Assembly (NCBI GenBank): GCA_000818945.1
Contig: KN805435.1
Span: 62,001 to 126,000, forward strand
Reading direction: 5' to 3'
Source of the DNA: Schizochytrium sp. CCTCC M209059
Lineage: Eukaryota > Sar > Bigyra > Thraustochytrida > Thraustochytriidae
DNA: 64,000 bases
A program made the position numbers and the translations under genes. The first letter of the stretch is position 1. Every line of letters begins with the position of its first letter. Shown in pieces: positions 46,911 through 57,123 of this stretch. A model generated the notes under the pieces. That model saw only the letters and a list, made by a program, of their open reading frames with translations, searched no databases and was not told the origin of the DNA.

Positions 46911-49872
46911 TTCTCTCTCTCGCGCGCGCGCTCGCTCTCGCTCTCTCTCTGCTGCCGTCGAGCGAGAGTTCGCTTGGCTTGGTTGCAGTGCGCTACGCAC
47001 AGGTCTCGTCTCTCCGCTTCTCTCGCGCCTCACCTTTCCTCCGTTTCGTCTTTGCGCAGGAAACCTAGGATCCGCCAAAGCTCCGTTCCGGGACCTTTGC
47101 GCGCGCTAACTATACATTTTCGCCGATGTTGGAAAACTTGTCTCGTGCACTGCACGCGCAGCCGGGAACAGCAAGGAAAGTACGTACAACTTTGTTTGTG
47201 AAAAAGAGTCAAGAGGAGAACAGGATCCAAACGTGACGGTCACGATGTTTCATTGCATATCTTTGCATCGGCTTTGCCGTTGGACTTTGCAGCTAGAATC
47301 TTAGGAGAGCATTCTTTCATTGGAGCGGGGCTTTTTGTGGCGTTTGGATGGCCGTGCGCTGTATGGAGTCTTTGAGCGCGATTTCCTTAATTTGCACCGG
47401 CGTTCCTCGGTGTTATGCGTCGCCTGCTTTCAGAACGTGCACTAAAGACAAGTCTTGGTGAAACCTCGCTCCAAATCGTTCCTGGGGAAGGGATTGACTG
47501 CAAACTTTCGATGCAGACAGAGTTATACTGCCTCGCTTGGGAGAAAGTGGAGCAATCTTTCAAGCACTTCGAGGTGACCTTTTGATACGCTGAGTCGATG
47601 ATGCCTTTCCCGAAGTTGGGCTCGTGGCTTTCTCGCTTCATCACGTCGTGCAGGTAAACTTGAATATAGACTGGATGGACCCGATAAAACGTCATACCAG
47701 CGCTCTTGCGAGGTTGCCGCCCCCGCACGAGGCGAGCAATCTCTGTTTGCGCCCTCGTCTTTTGCGCTTCCGTCGCGACCATCAACAAAACCGTCTTGAT
47801 GCCAAAAAATCGTTGTCTTGAGAATGGTCGACGTTCTCACGCGTGTTATGCCCTGCACCAATCTTCTTGGATCTGCCTCGTGAATGGCAGATGTCTCTGT
47901 TATGTGAACTGAGTTGACAATGGATGCAGAATAGATTCCTTTTCTTGCACGCTCTAATCATGTGAAGCATGCCGTCACAATTTGATACATGGCTATTTGT
48001 TTGTAGCTTTTGGCGTAAGACTTCCCTGAGAATTACCACTTCTTTTTGTTAACAAGGAGCGCGTTCTTTACTTGGTTTGCTCTGCTGGCGAGATACCCGG
48101 CTTTCGTTTTTTTTTTCTTCGACCTTTTGATCTGCACAAGTCCGTATTATGTGTACTTGTTTCACAAAAGTTGCAAAAGACGTCCTTTCGCGTGCACCAC
48201 GCCCCTAGGTGATCACCACCGCACGTACGACAGGAAATAAATGCCTCTACCAGGGGCTCTACTGCAGGCTTCAGAGACTCTATTGGAGACTCTGCTTACT
48301 TAGCGACCTCGCTCGTAGCAGTTTCTTGAGTTTTCGCATCGTTGCTGACTGTTTCCTTTTCTTGCGACGAGAGACTCACCAGCGAAGCCTTTTATTGCGT
48401 ACAAGCTTCCGATGAATGGGTGCCTTGCTCGCATAATTTACACAGAGGTCGATGCATTTCTCGGGATGATGCTCACCGCCACATTGAGAGCAGGCACGCA
48501 AAATCGTCTTTCCCTTTGATGTGACCTTTTCTTCTGATGTGGCCTGTTCTTCTGACGTAGCCTTTGCTTCCGAGGTGGTTGTCTTTTACTCTGAATTTGT
48601 CTCTTGCTTCGAGATTGGCGTTTGCTCTGAGTTTGTCTCTTGCTCTGGATCTATCTCTCGCTTCGAGATCGTTTCTTGCTTTAAATTGGTCTCTTGCTCC
48701 GAAATTGTCGTTTGCTTTAAACTTGTCTCTTGCTTCGTGATTGGCGTTTACTCCTGGATCGTCGCCTGCCCTAATGTCGCAATCCCGTCAACATCTTCCT
48801 CATACATCAAAGAAGAAAGACTTGAGACCTCCCTAGTTCTTGCAGAAAGCTTTTTCAGGTGGTTCCCGCGATCCTTCGGCCCGAATGCTTCGCGGTCGTC
48901 AACAGGAAGCACCGATGCGACATACTACAAGTCTGATACAATTTTCCCATTGCAATCGTGCACATGATCGTGAGCGGATTCTAGATCTTGAATTCTTGCA
49001 TGTTCCGCGACCTTTTCGAGGTCCTGGCATCAGAGCATGCCAGTTTCGGGCGACCGTAGTGCCGCGTCAAGACTCCCGGGCGAAAGCATGCTGTTAATCT
49101 TACGAAGGACTCAAAGCGCACTTGCGCAATTTTCCTCTTCATCTCATCGAGTAGTTTATCCCAAACCTGGAGTCCAGACACGCTCGTAGCCATGTCATGG
49201 TATTTGCGGCGAACAAAACTTATACCCCGAAGGCCTCAACGAGATGAAGTAAAAGCTGCTGGTCCTTCTTGGACTTGGCGCTTGCATCCTTGATGTTGCG
49301 AACCTCTCGCGGGAGAGGCCCGAGAGACTCAGATGTCCGAGAAGCCTCGCTTTGACATGAATGCATGCGTTGCCAAGGCTACGACCTCTTGATGCCCGAA
49401 GCATATTTTGAGGTCTTCTTCGTCTCAAGTGTTGCAGACCTCGACAGTATCAACGTCTATCTTGACGATGCGTCAAACAGCACGCGCTAACTCGAGCGAA
49501 CCTTGATGCCTCGCAAAAGAGCAAGCAGCCCTTGTGCTTACTCAAGCACGCCTTGTGCTCACTCTGCGTCCGCACGGACCAAACGGCCAGCTGCACGGAG
49601 AGATACTCCGATTCGTGAGCGTCGCGGGCCAAGGTTTGGCTTCGACTGCAATATAAGCGTTCGACTTTATGGGAAAGATATACTAACCGTATCACAACCG
49701 AAACGATCATTGATTCGGGGGCTAATCACTTTTTATTTTTTCTCCGGTCGACTTCGGCAGCCTCGCAGCCGCTTGGGCAATGGCCTCCTTCTCGTTGCAT
49801 TTTCGGGGTCGGCGTGGTCTTTTCGCTTGCTACTATGAATATTGCACAACAGGTGAGCATACGAGACACAAA
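46911..49872. other. 3-kb gene-poor region with decayed coding sequence
   Basis: No intact gene lies between the GFA gene start and the channel gene stop. The region is AT-richer than the genes. The first ~470 bp are the GFA 5' flank. From about 47.9 to 49.4 kb the minus strand holds a broken, protein-like sequence, listed separately as a pseudogene. Confidence 0.5.
47885..49440 (-). pseudogene. decayed zinc-knuckle (gag-like) coding relic
   Basis: Read on the minus strand, protein-like segments continue across frameshifts and stops: WDKLLDEMKRKIAQVRFESF near 49.13 kb; DREAFGPKDRGNHLKKLSAR near 48.87 kb; a repeat of KQET/EQET motifs at about 48590-48760; then ACSQCGGEHHPEKCIDLC at about 48440-48495. 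A second motif, FCIHCQLSSHNRDIC (C-x2-C-x4-H-x4-C), lies at about 47890-47940. Two CCHC-like knuckles after a helical region suggest a retrotransposon Gag or a zinc-knuckle cellular gene. No reverse transcriptase, integrase or LTR was recognised. Boundaries are approximate. Confidence 0.35.
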
Positions 49873-52800
49873 TTATGCCGACTTGACCTGGCTTTCTTCC
49901 CCCACAGTATCAGATGGAGTGACGCGACTAGAACCGCCCGGCCATTTTCCTCCCTTCAGAAGTCCATCTTTTCCGCTCCAGTCAGGACCGAGATAAGCGC
50001 GAAATGGTTCGCACCTCCGGCAGAGAATACGCCAACAATTTATTCCTTTTGCAAAAACCCATTGGCTGAGTTCCTCCTTTTCTTGGCGCCGATAAATCGC
50101 CATGTACTGTCTGTAGCACCAACGTGCTTCTGCCGTTGCCTTTACATCCTCGTACGCCTCACTCATTACCGCAATGAGCAGATTGAGAAGGAGAATCACC
50201 AAGAGCACGGCTGCCAGCATCGTCATGCCCGTACCGACAACCTGGTCCATCTCGTATTTGCCGTCAAAGTCCAGCTCACCCAAGGCTCCTCGCAATGTAA
50301 AGACAAGCGCCTTCATTACTGAGTTGACAGGCGCATACTTGAGCCCGAAAACTACGTAGTCGAAGATTCCAAAGGCCAATACGAAGACGGCCAAAATTGC
50401 GAGAAAGCTCATCAGCTTAAGAAGCATGCCAATGATGATCATGACTGGAACCGCAAAGGTTGCGGCCACCCGCAAGTATTCAAGGGTCTTGAGATAGCAG
50501 AGAAAGACAACGCCCCCGAGCAGATATTGCCGAACCGTCGAAAGCCACATCAGGTCCGATACGTCAATATAAACATCACGCTCTGCGTTCTCCAGCCAGT
50601 CCGAGCTCCTTTGGGCAGCACCATGGATGAGCTTTATATGCGTAGCAACCAGCCCAAAGAAAAGAAAGATGATGCTGAGGTCCAAGTAATTGAAAGGATC
50701 CGACCAATACGCAGGCAAATCATCCACGACCAGTGCGCACGTTTTTACGATTCCATCAACTTGAATGCTTTGCCATACCTTTTGGGCGCCAGAGATCCAG
50801 CTGCGAGGTCGAAAGGAATCTCGTTGACACTTCTCTCGCTCACTTCGTCGAGGACTCTTGGCATCCGATGAGGGGTCTTTCGTTGAACCACATCTGCGCA
50901 GTACCGTCAAGGCGACTCCGGGCTCTGCTTTGATTGCGTCTTCAGGTATATTCTGATTTAGCCTTGACCCGCCACTTTTGTCTTCTGGATTCAATACAGA
51001 GTACGTCCAGCGCTTATCGCATTCGTTGACAGAAACGATAAAACCGAAGCACTCTTCTCTGCCAGGCCCTTTGCTTACATGTACAAGCTCTCCAACAATG
51101 AAACGCCTCGGCCCAGATTCGGAACCCCAGGTCTCAATCCACTTGAGTTGCTCAAGTGCAAAGCTTCTCGAATGATCCATCGAGATGATGCTTCGTGAGC
51201 TTCCTCTTGTTTTTGACACGTTGCAAAGCCACCACTGTTGCTCCTCTGGATCCAGCACCACAACACCCCTTAATTTGTTGAGGTTCGGCATAGAACCATA
51301 GTCATCGCCTTTACACCCTGTTTGCTCACTTGCACCATCAGTTCCAACCTTTTGAAACCTACAAGTCGAGACCAACAATCGATAAATCTCGCTGAAAAAG
51401 TGTCCAAGGAAGAACAGTACCATTACCACTTCCATCCACACCTGGTGACGATCCTCGGTCGATTCATAGCTCACGAGCTTGCGGGTCTCCCAGCGCTGGT
51501 TGGCGAACACTCCTCCCGTTGTTGTGTGCTCCATGAAAACGCGCCCATGCACGAATAACTCGTGAGACCTCGAATACAGCGTGATTTCTAAAGCTGCTAG
51601 TCGAGTACCCATGGAGATGAACTCGCACGCGCGAAGGTCTTGTAGGAGCTGCTGCGTCGCGGTCTTGTTTGACAACAAGACGACGCTCGAGCCACCGCCT
51701 TTATAAAAACCAAATTTACCGAAAAAGGGGACTGCCGGGCTGTCTTCCCAGCTGATGACATGACTTTCGGCGTCGCTCAGCATGCATGCATATGGGGACC
51801 TATCTTCGATCGTTGCATCCAAGGATGAAAAGGTGCCTCGCGAGTACGGCGCATAGCAGGGGGTTTCTGCTTCAGACAATAGTGAAGGCATGGTCGTCGA
51901 GCAACTATCGGCACGCGTCCGAATCTGACGGTAACGGGGCCTGCCGAGAAGAACGAGTCCATCGCCGAACATTACAGTATCAGTTCCCACACGCAAGGCA
52001 GACTCGGATGGCCATATGGCATCAACAAAGACAGTTTCAACGTAGTCGTTCCAGCTATCCAGATCCTTGATATCTTCCAGATTTCCTACATCGCCGGATG
52101 ACATGCGATTGACAATACTTGCTTGTATAGAGAAAGACTCATACACGTCACGTCCGCTGTATCGGATAGCGACGAGAGTCAGCAAGATCAAGAGGATGAC
52201 CCAGTACGCCAGGGCCCGGCAGGCTTTGAAGCGCAAGCCCTGCTGAACCCACGCGGCATGCACTGCGTGATGAACAATCTTCCCCTTGAATATTGGCTGG
52301 TCGTGTGCCAGCTTGCTCCTTTTCTCAAGAGCTGCTCTTAGCTCCTTTTCTCTCGTTTTGAAGTACTCAATGCGATAGTCATCGTCAAAGGCTGGATTGC
52401 CTTGGTCATCAACGTGGTCGATGTCAGCTCCAGCGTCGAGGAGGATGCCGAGAACGGCATCTGCCTTGCGAATCTCTACAAAAAGTTCTTCGAAACAATC
52501 AAGCAAGGTAGCTTGAAGTCCCTCTTCATCCTTGAAGCCGGTCTTCAGGTCTTGTAGGTCCTGGCATATGTCCTGAGGAAAGTAGGAAAGGAGCTCGCCG
52601 TCAAAGTTAGGCAGACACTCGAAGCGCGTGTATGGAGAAAAAGCAGACCCACTGACCAGCTTCAAGTTTGACTTGAAGACTCTAATTTCATTTGCCGTTT
52701 TACACGATGTATCCGCCACATCGATGCGCCTTTTGATAAGCGCGGCCAACTTTTTCAGTTCGTTCGACTTTTCGATATCCCCAAGAGACTTGGGAATACC

Positions 52801-55800
52801 CTCCTTCTTCTCGGGATCTAGCATGCTGGGTTCTTCGTAAGACCGGATGATCAGATAAACGAACTGTCGCATCAGAGGAAGGAGGTGCAGGTCGCGAACA
52901 ACTTCTGATAATTCGACCTCCTTCAAGTTGTGGCTTGAGGCGTCAAGGGCTCTGTAGCTCTTCTTGATCCATCCTACAAAAGCCTTTGTCTCCGGAGCAA
53001 ACTCGATTTTTTGAAGATCCTCTGTCGAAAGCTCGTGGTTTTCGGATTCTTGAAAGCATTTCTTAATAAGACTGGCCAATTTGACCATCTCTCGAGTACT
53101 GCCGATGCCGCGAAGAGCGTCTGCGCTGTCTATCGTCTCACGGAACGACGAGTCGAATTTCCTGTAGCGCCTTTTCATGAGCTGGGCAAACTCTTCCATT
53201 TCTGGAGCCAAGTGACACTCCCGAAGGCACATTTCTTGTGCCGATTCCTGCAGCTCTCGAAGGCAGTAAAAGGTCAGTTCCAGGAACCTGCGTCGCTTAA
53301 ATGCGTAGCACAATGGCGTGCGCCCTTTCATGTCCACTGCGTCGACAGTCTCGCCGCTCGAGTTCTTGAGAACGAACTGAAGCACGCTAATTCTACCCAT
53401 TTTTGCCGCTTCGTGAATAACAGTGCTCCCCTCTCGGCGAGTAGGCAGCGTCTCGTCCGCGCCAGCCTCGAGCAACGAGCGAACGGCGCTGAGATTACCC
53501 ATTGCCGCAGCATTGTGAAGCGCCGTCCGCCCGATCATGTCGACCTCGTTTACCGCGACATTCATTTGTATGAGCATCTGAACAAAGTTGTCGTCTCCTG
53601 CATCAGGCTTGTTGCACGCAAGGTGTAACAAGGTTCTATCGAGCTCTCCCCGATACCGCTCTGGGGACGCTTTTCCATCGTTTTTAAGTATCTGAAGGAT
53701 CTCGCCGTGACCGAGCTCGGTCGTACATAGAAGTGCCTTGTCGTCGCTTTCTGCTCCATTCTCGCAGAGAACTGCTACCATCTCTGGACACTTCATCTCG
53801 ATGGCCAGATGTAAGGGCGTCTTACCATCTTTTGTAATTGCAGATGAATAAGAAGCACCACTCTTGCAAAGAATCCGAAGAATCTCAATGCGTCTATTTT
53901 CAACTGCCACCTGAAGAGCAGATTGGCCTGTTCTTTCAGCATGCAAGTCAACATCTGCACCATGAGAAATGAACTCTTGCACACACTCCGTATAGCCTAG
54001 TTTGCAGGCTATAAGGAAAGGAGAGTAATCCTCGAAGAAAGTGGATGAATTAACTGCCTGCGAGAACAGCGAGATAAGAATGTCATCACTTTTACATTGC
54101 CGAGTCTTGAGCAACTTGTGGAGAATGCCGAGCGTCAGTCTGTCCCCGAGTCTCTGACGGAATAATGCGTGCAGTGTCTCCGCTGCGCTTGTCGTGTCAT
54201 TTGGACAGTGGAAAACTCCGCTTTCTGAGCAAGACAGAGCCTGATGTGAAACGTTTGCAACCTGCACGGCGAGAAGCACGTCGGCGAGCTCGCTGCAGAT
54301 ATACGAATGTGATCTCCAATTTGAAAAGATGAATTTCCAAGCCTCGGTCTGGTTTACAGCACGGCACATCTTTTCATTGCGGACCATCAGCTGAAGTGTC
54401 TTGACGTCAAAGGATCGAAGTGCCCGCGCAAACGTATCAGATCTAAATTCACTAATGTCTCTTCCACGTTCCAAGATGAGTGCCACCAAATCTCTGGCAG
54501 ATTGGAGGTCCTGAAGCTTCGCAGCTTTAAACCTGGAATACATCTCATTGTTCTTGCTGCCTTCTACGAGGCCATAGACATTTCGCTCAGGCTGCATGCG
54601 CGCAATAGCTGCAATTAAATAGTCAAGGGAAGACGGATATGACACTTGCAATCGATCGAGGCCAAATGAAAGAATTTGCATGGCACTTACAGATTTTTCC
54701 TTGCCACGACAAATTGGTGATTCTCTTGCGCTGAGAGGATTAATTTCAGGATGAGTCTGCAGGATTCGCTCACACGTTTTAAAATCGGACCTTCTCGCAG
54801 CTTGAAGCAGCTTTGTCTTTATCGAAACGTCTGAGGCGTTGTAAAAGGCGTTGCTAAAGGCGCGCATGTACATGATGTCAAAGCATGACTCAGGTACGTG
54901 AATGGCTTCGTGCAGCGCTACGAGGTCTTCGAGGTTTTTCTCCAGTGATTCTTTGAAGCTCCGCAATTCGTAATCTAGGTCTGGCATTGTTGGCTGAGTC
55001 GCGGGGTTTGCTTGGTTCGAAGTCCTACGCTGTTCATTTACGAATTTTTTAGCCAGAACTGACTCTGTTTCTTGTGTCCTTCGTTCGGGGTTTGGAAGGA
55101 GGACAGCAAGAAGCAGTCTCGCCAGGATTCGCTGAAGTGCTTCCTCGCGCGTTTCTGGTGGGACACCGCTCGCACATTGTACAATCACTTTATCAAGATC
55201 ATCGAGGAGCTGAATCAGGCCTTCCGTATCGACGCCTCCCATCCCATCGGACTCTAGTGCATCAAGGAAGTCGCTCTTGGCCTCTTCGGAAGTGAATCTG
55301 ATCGCACCTCCTGTTGACGACAGCAATTCGAGCACGGCGTCACGTGATGACACGTTTGCCATCAGCGCTTTGTCTACCTTTTCAAGCTGTGGTTGGACTC
55401 GCACAAAGATCTTGCCGAGGCGCTCGAATTTTCCAAGCGCAGATTTGCAAACGGAATAGGGACAGTATGCAGAGACATAAATGCCACTGTGCCAGCTTGG
55501 AATTGTTGTGTTCTTGATATCTTTCAAATGAACAGCAACTGTATTTGGGCCGCTGGTGATTCGAAGCCCAGATATATTTTTCGCTTGAAAGGAGACAATG
55601 CCGCCATGAGAGTACTTCGATTCCTGCACCGTCTCCTCGCCGTATGTATGAAGAAAAGCCGCTTTGTACCCATCGACATGAGCGCATTCATAAACGTAAA
55701 CGCGAAGTGAAGTAAGTCCGTCATTCAAATCCTCATCAAGCGGGGATGAAAATACGATCAACGCAATGGATTTCCTCGGGAATGAGACATTTTCGTCTTT

Positions 55801-56310
55801 TTCGCGAAAACTACACCTATATGAGGCTCCGCAGGGATGAAAAAGCTTCGCGGCTTCAATTTCGCCAACCAAAGTTGTAAATTTGTTCTCCGTCGATGAT
55901 GCTGACCCCCCTGTCATCTCCAAAATTACCATAGTATTGTTCTTGGCTTCGTGAACACCTGAGTCGGCGCTTGCATTTGAGTCACCAATCTCCTCGACGT
56001 TCTTTTCGGAATTGTTCCCGTTGGGATTGACCACATCATCAGGGACTTCGACAGTTTCCCAAGATTTCCACTTCACTGGCTTCTCCGAATATATCTTCCA
56101 AGACTCGAAAGAGTAGCTTTTGTCGCGAACTCGAAGCGTACACTTTATCCTGTCTGCATCTGGGAATAATTGGTGGAAGATGACTCCTGAGTCTATCGTA
56201 CATAGACTAACAGCGTATCGCAGCGTCTCGCGACTAGTAATCACCTGCGACGAGTCATCCTCCGGGGTTCCTGGTTCCCAAGTTCGAGACGACTGAGATA
56301 AGGACGACAT
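49873..56310 (-). CDS. ankyrin-repeat polycystin/TRP-type cation channel
   Basis: A 2,145-aa single-exon membrane protein. Residues 1-750 have no clear domain. Ankyrin repeats fill about 758-1010 (GKTPLHLAIEMK, GRTALHNAAAMGN, GSTVIHEAAKMGR). S1 is about 1362-1385. The S1-S2 loop is a polycystin (TOP) domain, with VLLGRPRYRQIR, FFGKFGFYKGGG and FMEHTTTGGVFANQRW. S2 is about 1621-1648. A ~230-residue cytoplasmic insert follows (1650-1877), containing a Tudor/SH3-like stretch (VGELVHVSKGPGREECFGFI). S3-S6 run to about 2054, with the pore helix FTLRGALGELDF and S6 LLVILLLNLLIAVMSEAY aligning with PKD2. It is likely a Ca2+-permeable channel; the location (cilium, ER or plasma membrane) is not shown. 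Confidence 0.88.
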   Translation of the reverse strand: MSSLSQSSRTWEPGTPEDDSSQVITSRETLRYAVSLCTIDSGVIFHQLFPDADRIKCTLRVRDKSYSFESWKIYSEKPVKWKSWETVEVPDDVVNPNGNNSEKNVEEIGDSNASADSGVHEAKNNTMVILEMTGGSASSTENKFTTLVGEIEAAKLFHPCGASYRCSFREKDENVSFPRKSIALIVFSSPLDEDLNDGLTSLRVYVYECAHVDGYKAAFLHTYGEETVQESKYSHGGIVSFQAKNISGLRITSGPNTVAVHLKDIKNTTIPSWHSGIYVSAYCPYSVCKSALGKFERLGKIFVRVQPQLEKVDKALMANVSSRDAVLELLSSTGGAIRFTSEEAKSDFLDALESDGMGGVDTEGLIQLLDDLDKVIVQCASGVPPETREEALQRILARLLLAVLLPNPERRTQETESVLAKKFVNEQRRTSNQANPATQPTMPDLDYELRSFKESLEKNLEDLVALHEAIHVPESCFDIMYMRAFSNAFYNASDVSIKTKLLQAARRSDFKTCERILQTHPEINPLSARESPICRGKEKSVSAMQILSFGLDRLQVSYPSSLDYLIAAIARMQPERNVYGLVEGSKNNEMYSRFKAAKLQDLQSARDLVALILERGRDISEFRSDTFARALRSFDVKTLQLMVRNEKMCRAVNQTEAWKFIFSNWRSHSYICSELADVLLAVQVANVSHQALSCSESGVFHCPNDTTSAAETLHALFRQRLGDRLTLGILHKLLKTRQCKSDDILISLFSQAVNSSTFFEDYSPFLIACKLGYTECVQEFISHGADVDLHAERTGQSALQVAVENRRIEILRILCKSGASYSSAITKDGKTPLHLAIEMKCPEMVAVLCENGAESDDKALLCTTELGHGEILQILKNDGKASPERYRGELDRTLLHLACNKPDAGDDNFVQMLIQMNVAVNEVDMIGRTALHNAAAMGNLSAVRSLLEAGADETLPTRREGSTVIHEAAKMGRISVLQFVLKNSSGETVDAVDMKGRTPLCYAFKRRRFLELTFYCLRELQESAQEMCLRECHLAPEMEEFAQLMKRRYRKFDSSFRETIDSADALRGIGSTREMVKLASLIKKCFQESENHELSTEDLQKIEFAPETKAFVGWIKKSYRALDASSHNLKEVELSEVVRDLHLLPLMRQFVYLIIRSYEEPSMLDPEKKEGIPKSLGDIEKSNELKKLAALIKRRIDVADTSCKTANEIRVFKSNLKLVSGSAFSPYTRFECLPNFDGELLSYFPQDICQDLQDLKTGFKDEEGLQATLLDCFEELFVEIRKADAVLGILLDAGADIDHVDDQGNPAFDDDYRIEYFKTREKELRAALEKRSKLAHDQPIFKGKIVHHAVHAAWVQQGLRFKACRALAYWVILLILLTLVAIRYSGRDVYESFSIQASIVNRMSSGDVGNLEDIKDLDSWNDYVETVFVDAIWPSESALRVGTDTVMFGDGLVLLGRPRYRQIRTRADSCSTTMPSLLSEAETPCYAPYSRGTFSSLDATIEDRSPYACMLSDAESHVISWEDSPAVPFFGKFGFYKGGGSSVVLLSNKTATQQLLQDLRACEFISMGTRLAALEITLYSRSHELFVHGRVFMEHTTTGGVFANQRWETRKLVSYESTEDRHQVWMEVVMVLFFLGHFFSEIYRLLVSTCRFQKVGTDGASEQTGCKGDDYGSMPNLNKLRGVVVLDPEEQQWWLCNVSKTRGSSRSIISMDHSRSFALEQLKWIETWGSESGPRRFIVGELVHVSKGPGREECFGFIVSVNECDKRWTYSVLNPEDKSGGSRLNQNIPEDAIKAEPGVALTVLRRCGSTKDPSSDAKSPRRSEREKCQRDSFRPRSWISGAQKVWQSIQVDGIVKTCALVVDDLPAYWSDPFNYLDLSIIFLFFGLVATHIKLIHGAAQRSSDWLENAERDVYIDVSDLMWLSTVRQYLLGGVVFLCYLKTLEYLRVAATFAVPVMIIIGMLLKLMSFLAILAVFVLAFGIFDYVVFGLKYAPVNSVMKALVFTLRGALGELDFDGKYEMDQVVGTGMTMLAAVLLVILLLNLLIAVMSEAYEDVKATAEARWCYRQYMAIYRRQEKEELSQWVFAKGINCWRILCRRCEPFRAYLGPDWSGKDGLLKGGKWPGGSSRVTPSDTVGEESQVKSA

Positions 56311-57123
56311 CTTTGTCTCATTCGATGCTTTTCTCAGTGCGTCCCTTCTCCTGCCTCTTCAACCGCCTCGTTGTTGCTTTGTGTGATTGGAGGTCTGCTG
56401 AGCAAAAAATCTCCTCCTCGTTCTTTTTCAGACTTCTGTATGAGAAGTGGCTAGCTAAGGCCTAGCCTAACTATCAGCACTGCTCTAAAGCAAAAAAAAC
56501 GGTCACACGAGGCCCATGATTCATTATTTCTGCTATGTGTCGCGTCGCCGAGAGAGCAGCTTGACAAGAGGAGCGAGGGCAGAGGAGCCAGTATGCACGA
56601 CATAAAGCAGAGTACTATACCGATGCGATTGCCACAAATACATTGTCCCGAGGAAAAAATTAGGGTCTGCTTTTGTAGACGCTCAGTCTTCACTTGCAAG
56701 TTCACAAAGCATTCGTTCTATCGCGTGTTGCATCGGAGCGAAAGCTTGACAAAGAGAACGGGTCTTTGGGAGCCAGAATGCGCGTCGTGATGATGGCCTC
56801 GTAGGCCTGACTACCTCCTACCGCACAGGCAATTATAAACTTTCCTTTCGGCCTGAAGATTTCTTGCCAGGAGATCATCTCTACCTTGCAGGTGGGTGAC
56901 ATTGCCGTTAGACCAAGCTAGGCAAGCATAAGCCAAGCCAGGGCAGGCCAGCCCAGCCTAGCCCAGCCCAACAAAAATGATCTTGCTTAGAAGGGGGATC
57001 TTGATGATAGGCCTAGCTAGGCGTCAATTTAACCGCCAAAACGTTTCATCGTCATCATTCAAAGTTCATCATGGATCTTAAAACAGTAAAATCGAAATCA
57101 TGATTCTCATGAAGAGTTAAGCG
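56311..57123. other. intergenic region, channel gene / PDS5
   Basis: An 813-bp region: the 5' flank of the channel gene and the 3' flank of PDS5. It holds a short run of AGCCCAGCC/AGCCTAGCC repeats (about 56925-56970). No gene is seen. Confidence 0.5.

Noticed and set aside
48521..48967. 148-codon plus-strand frame with SCFEIVSC-like repeats
   Set aside because: It is the reverse strand of the KQET repeat relic; the minus strand carries the zinc-knuckle motifs and fits a former protein better.
49852..49906. intron-like GTGAGC...CCCACAG on the plus strand
   Set aside because: It overlaps the C-terminal codons of the minus-strand channel gene and flanks no coherent plus-strand protein; treated as coincidence.
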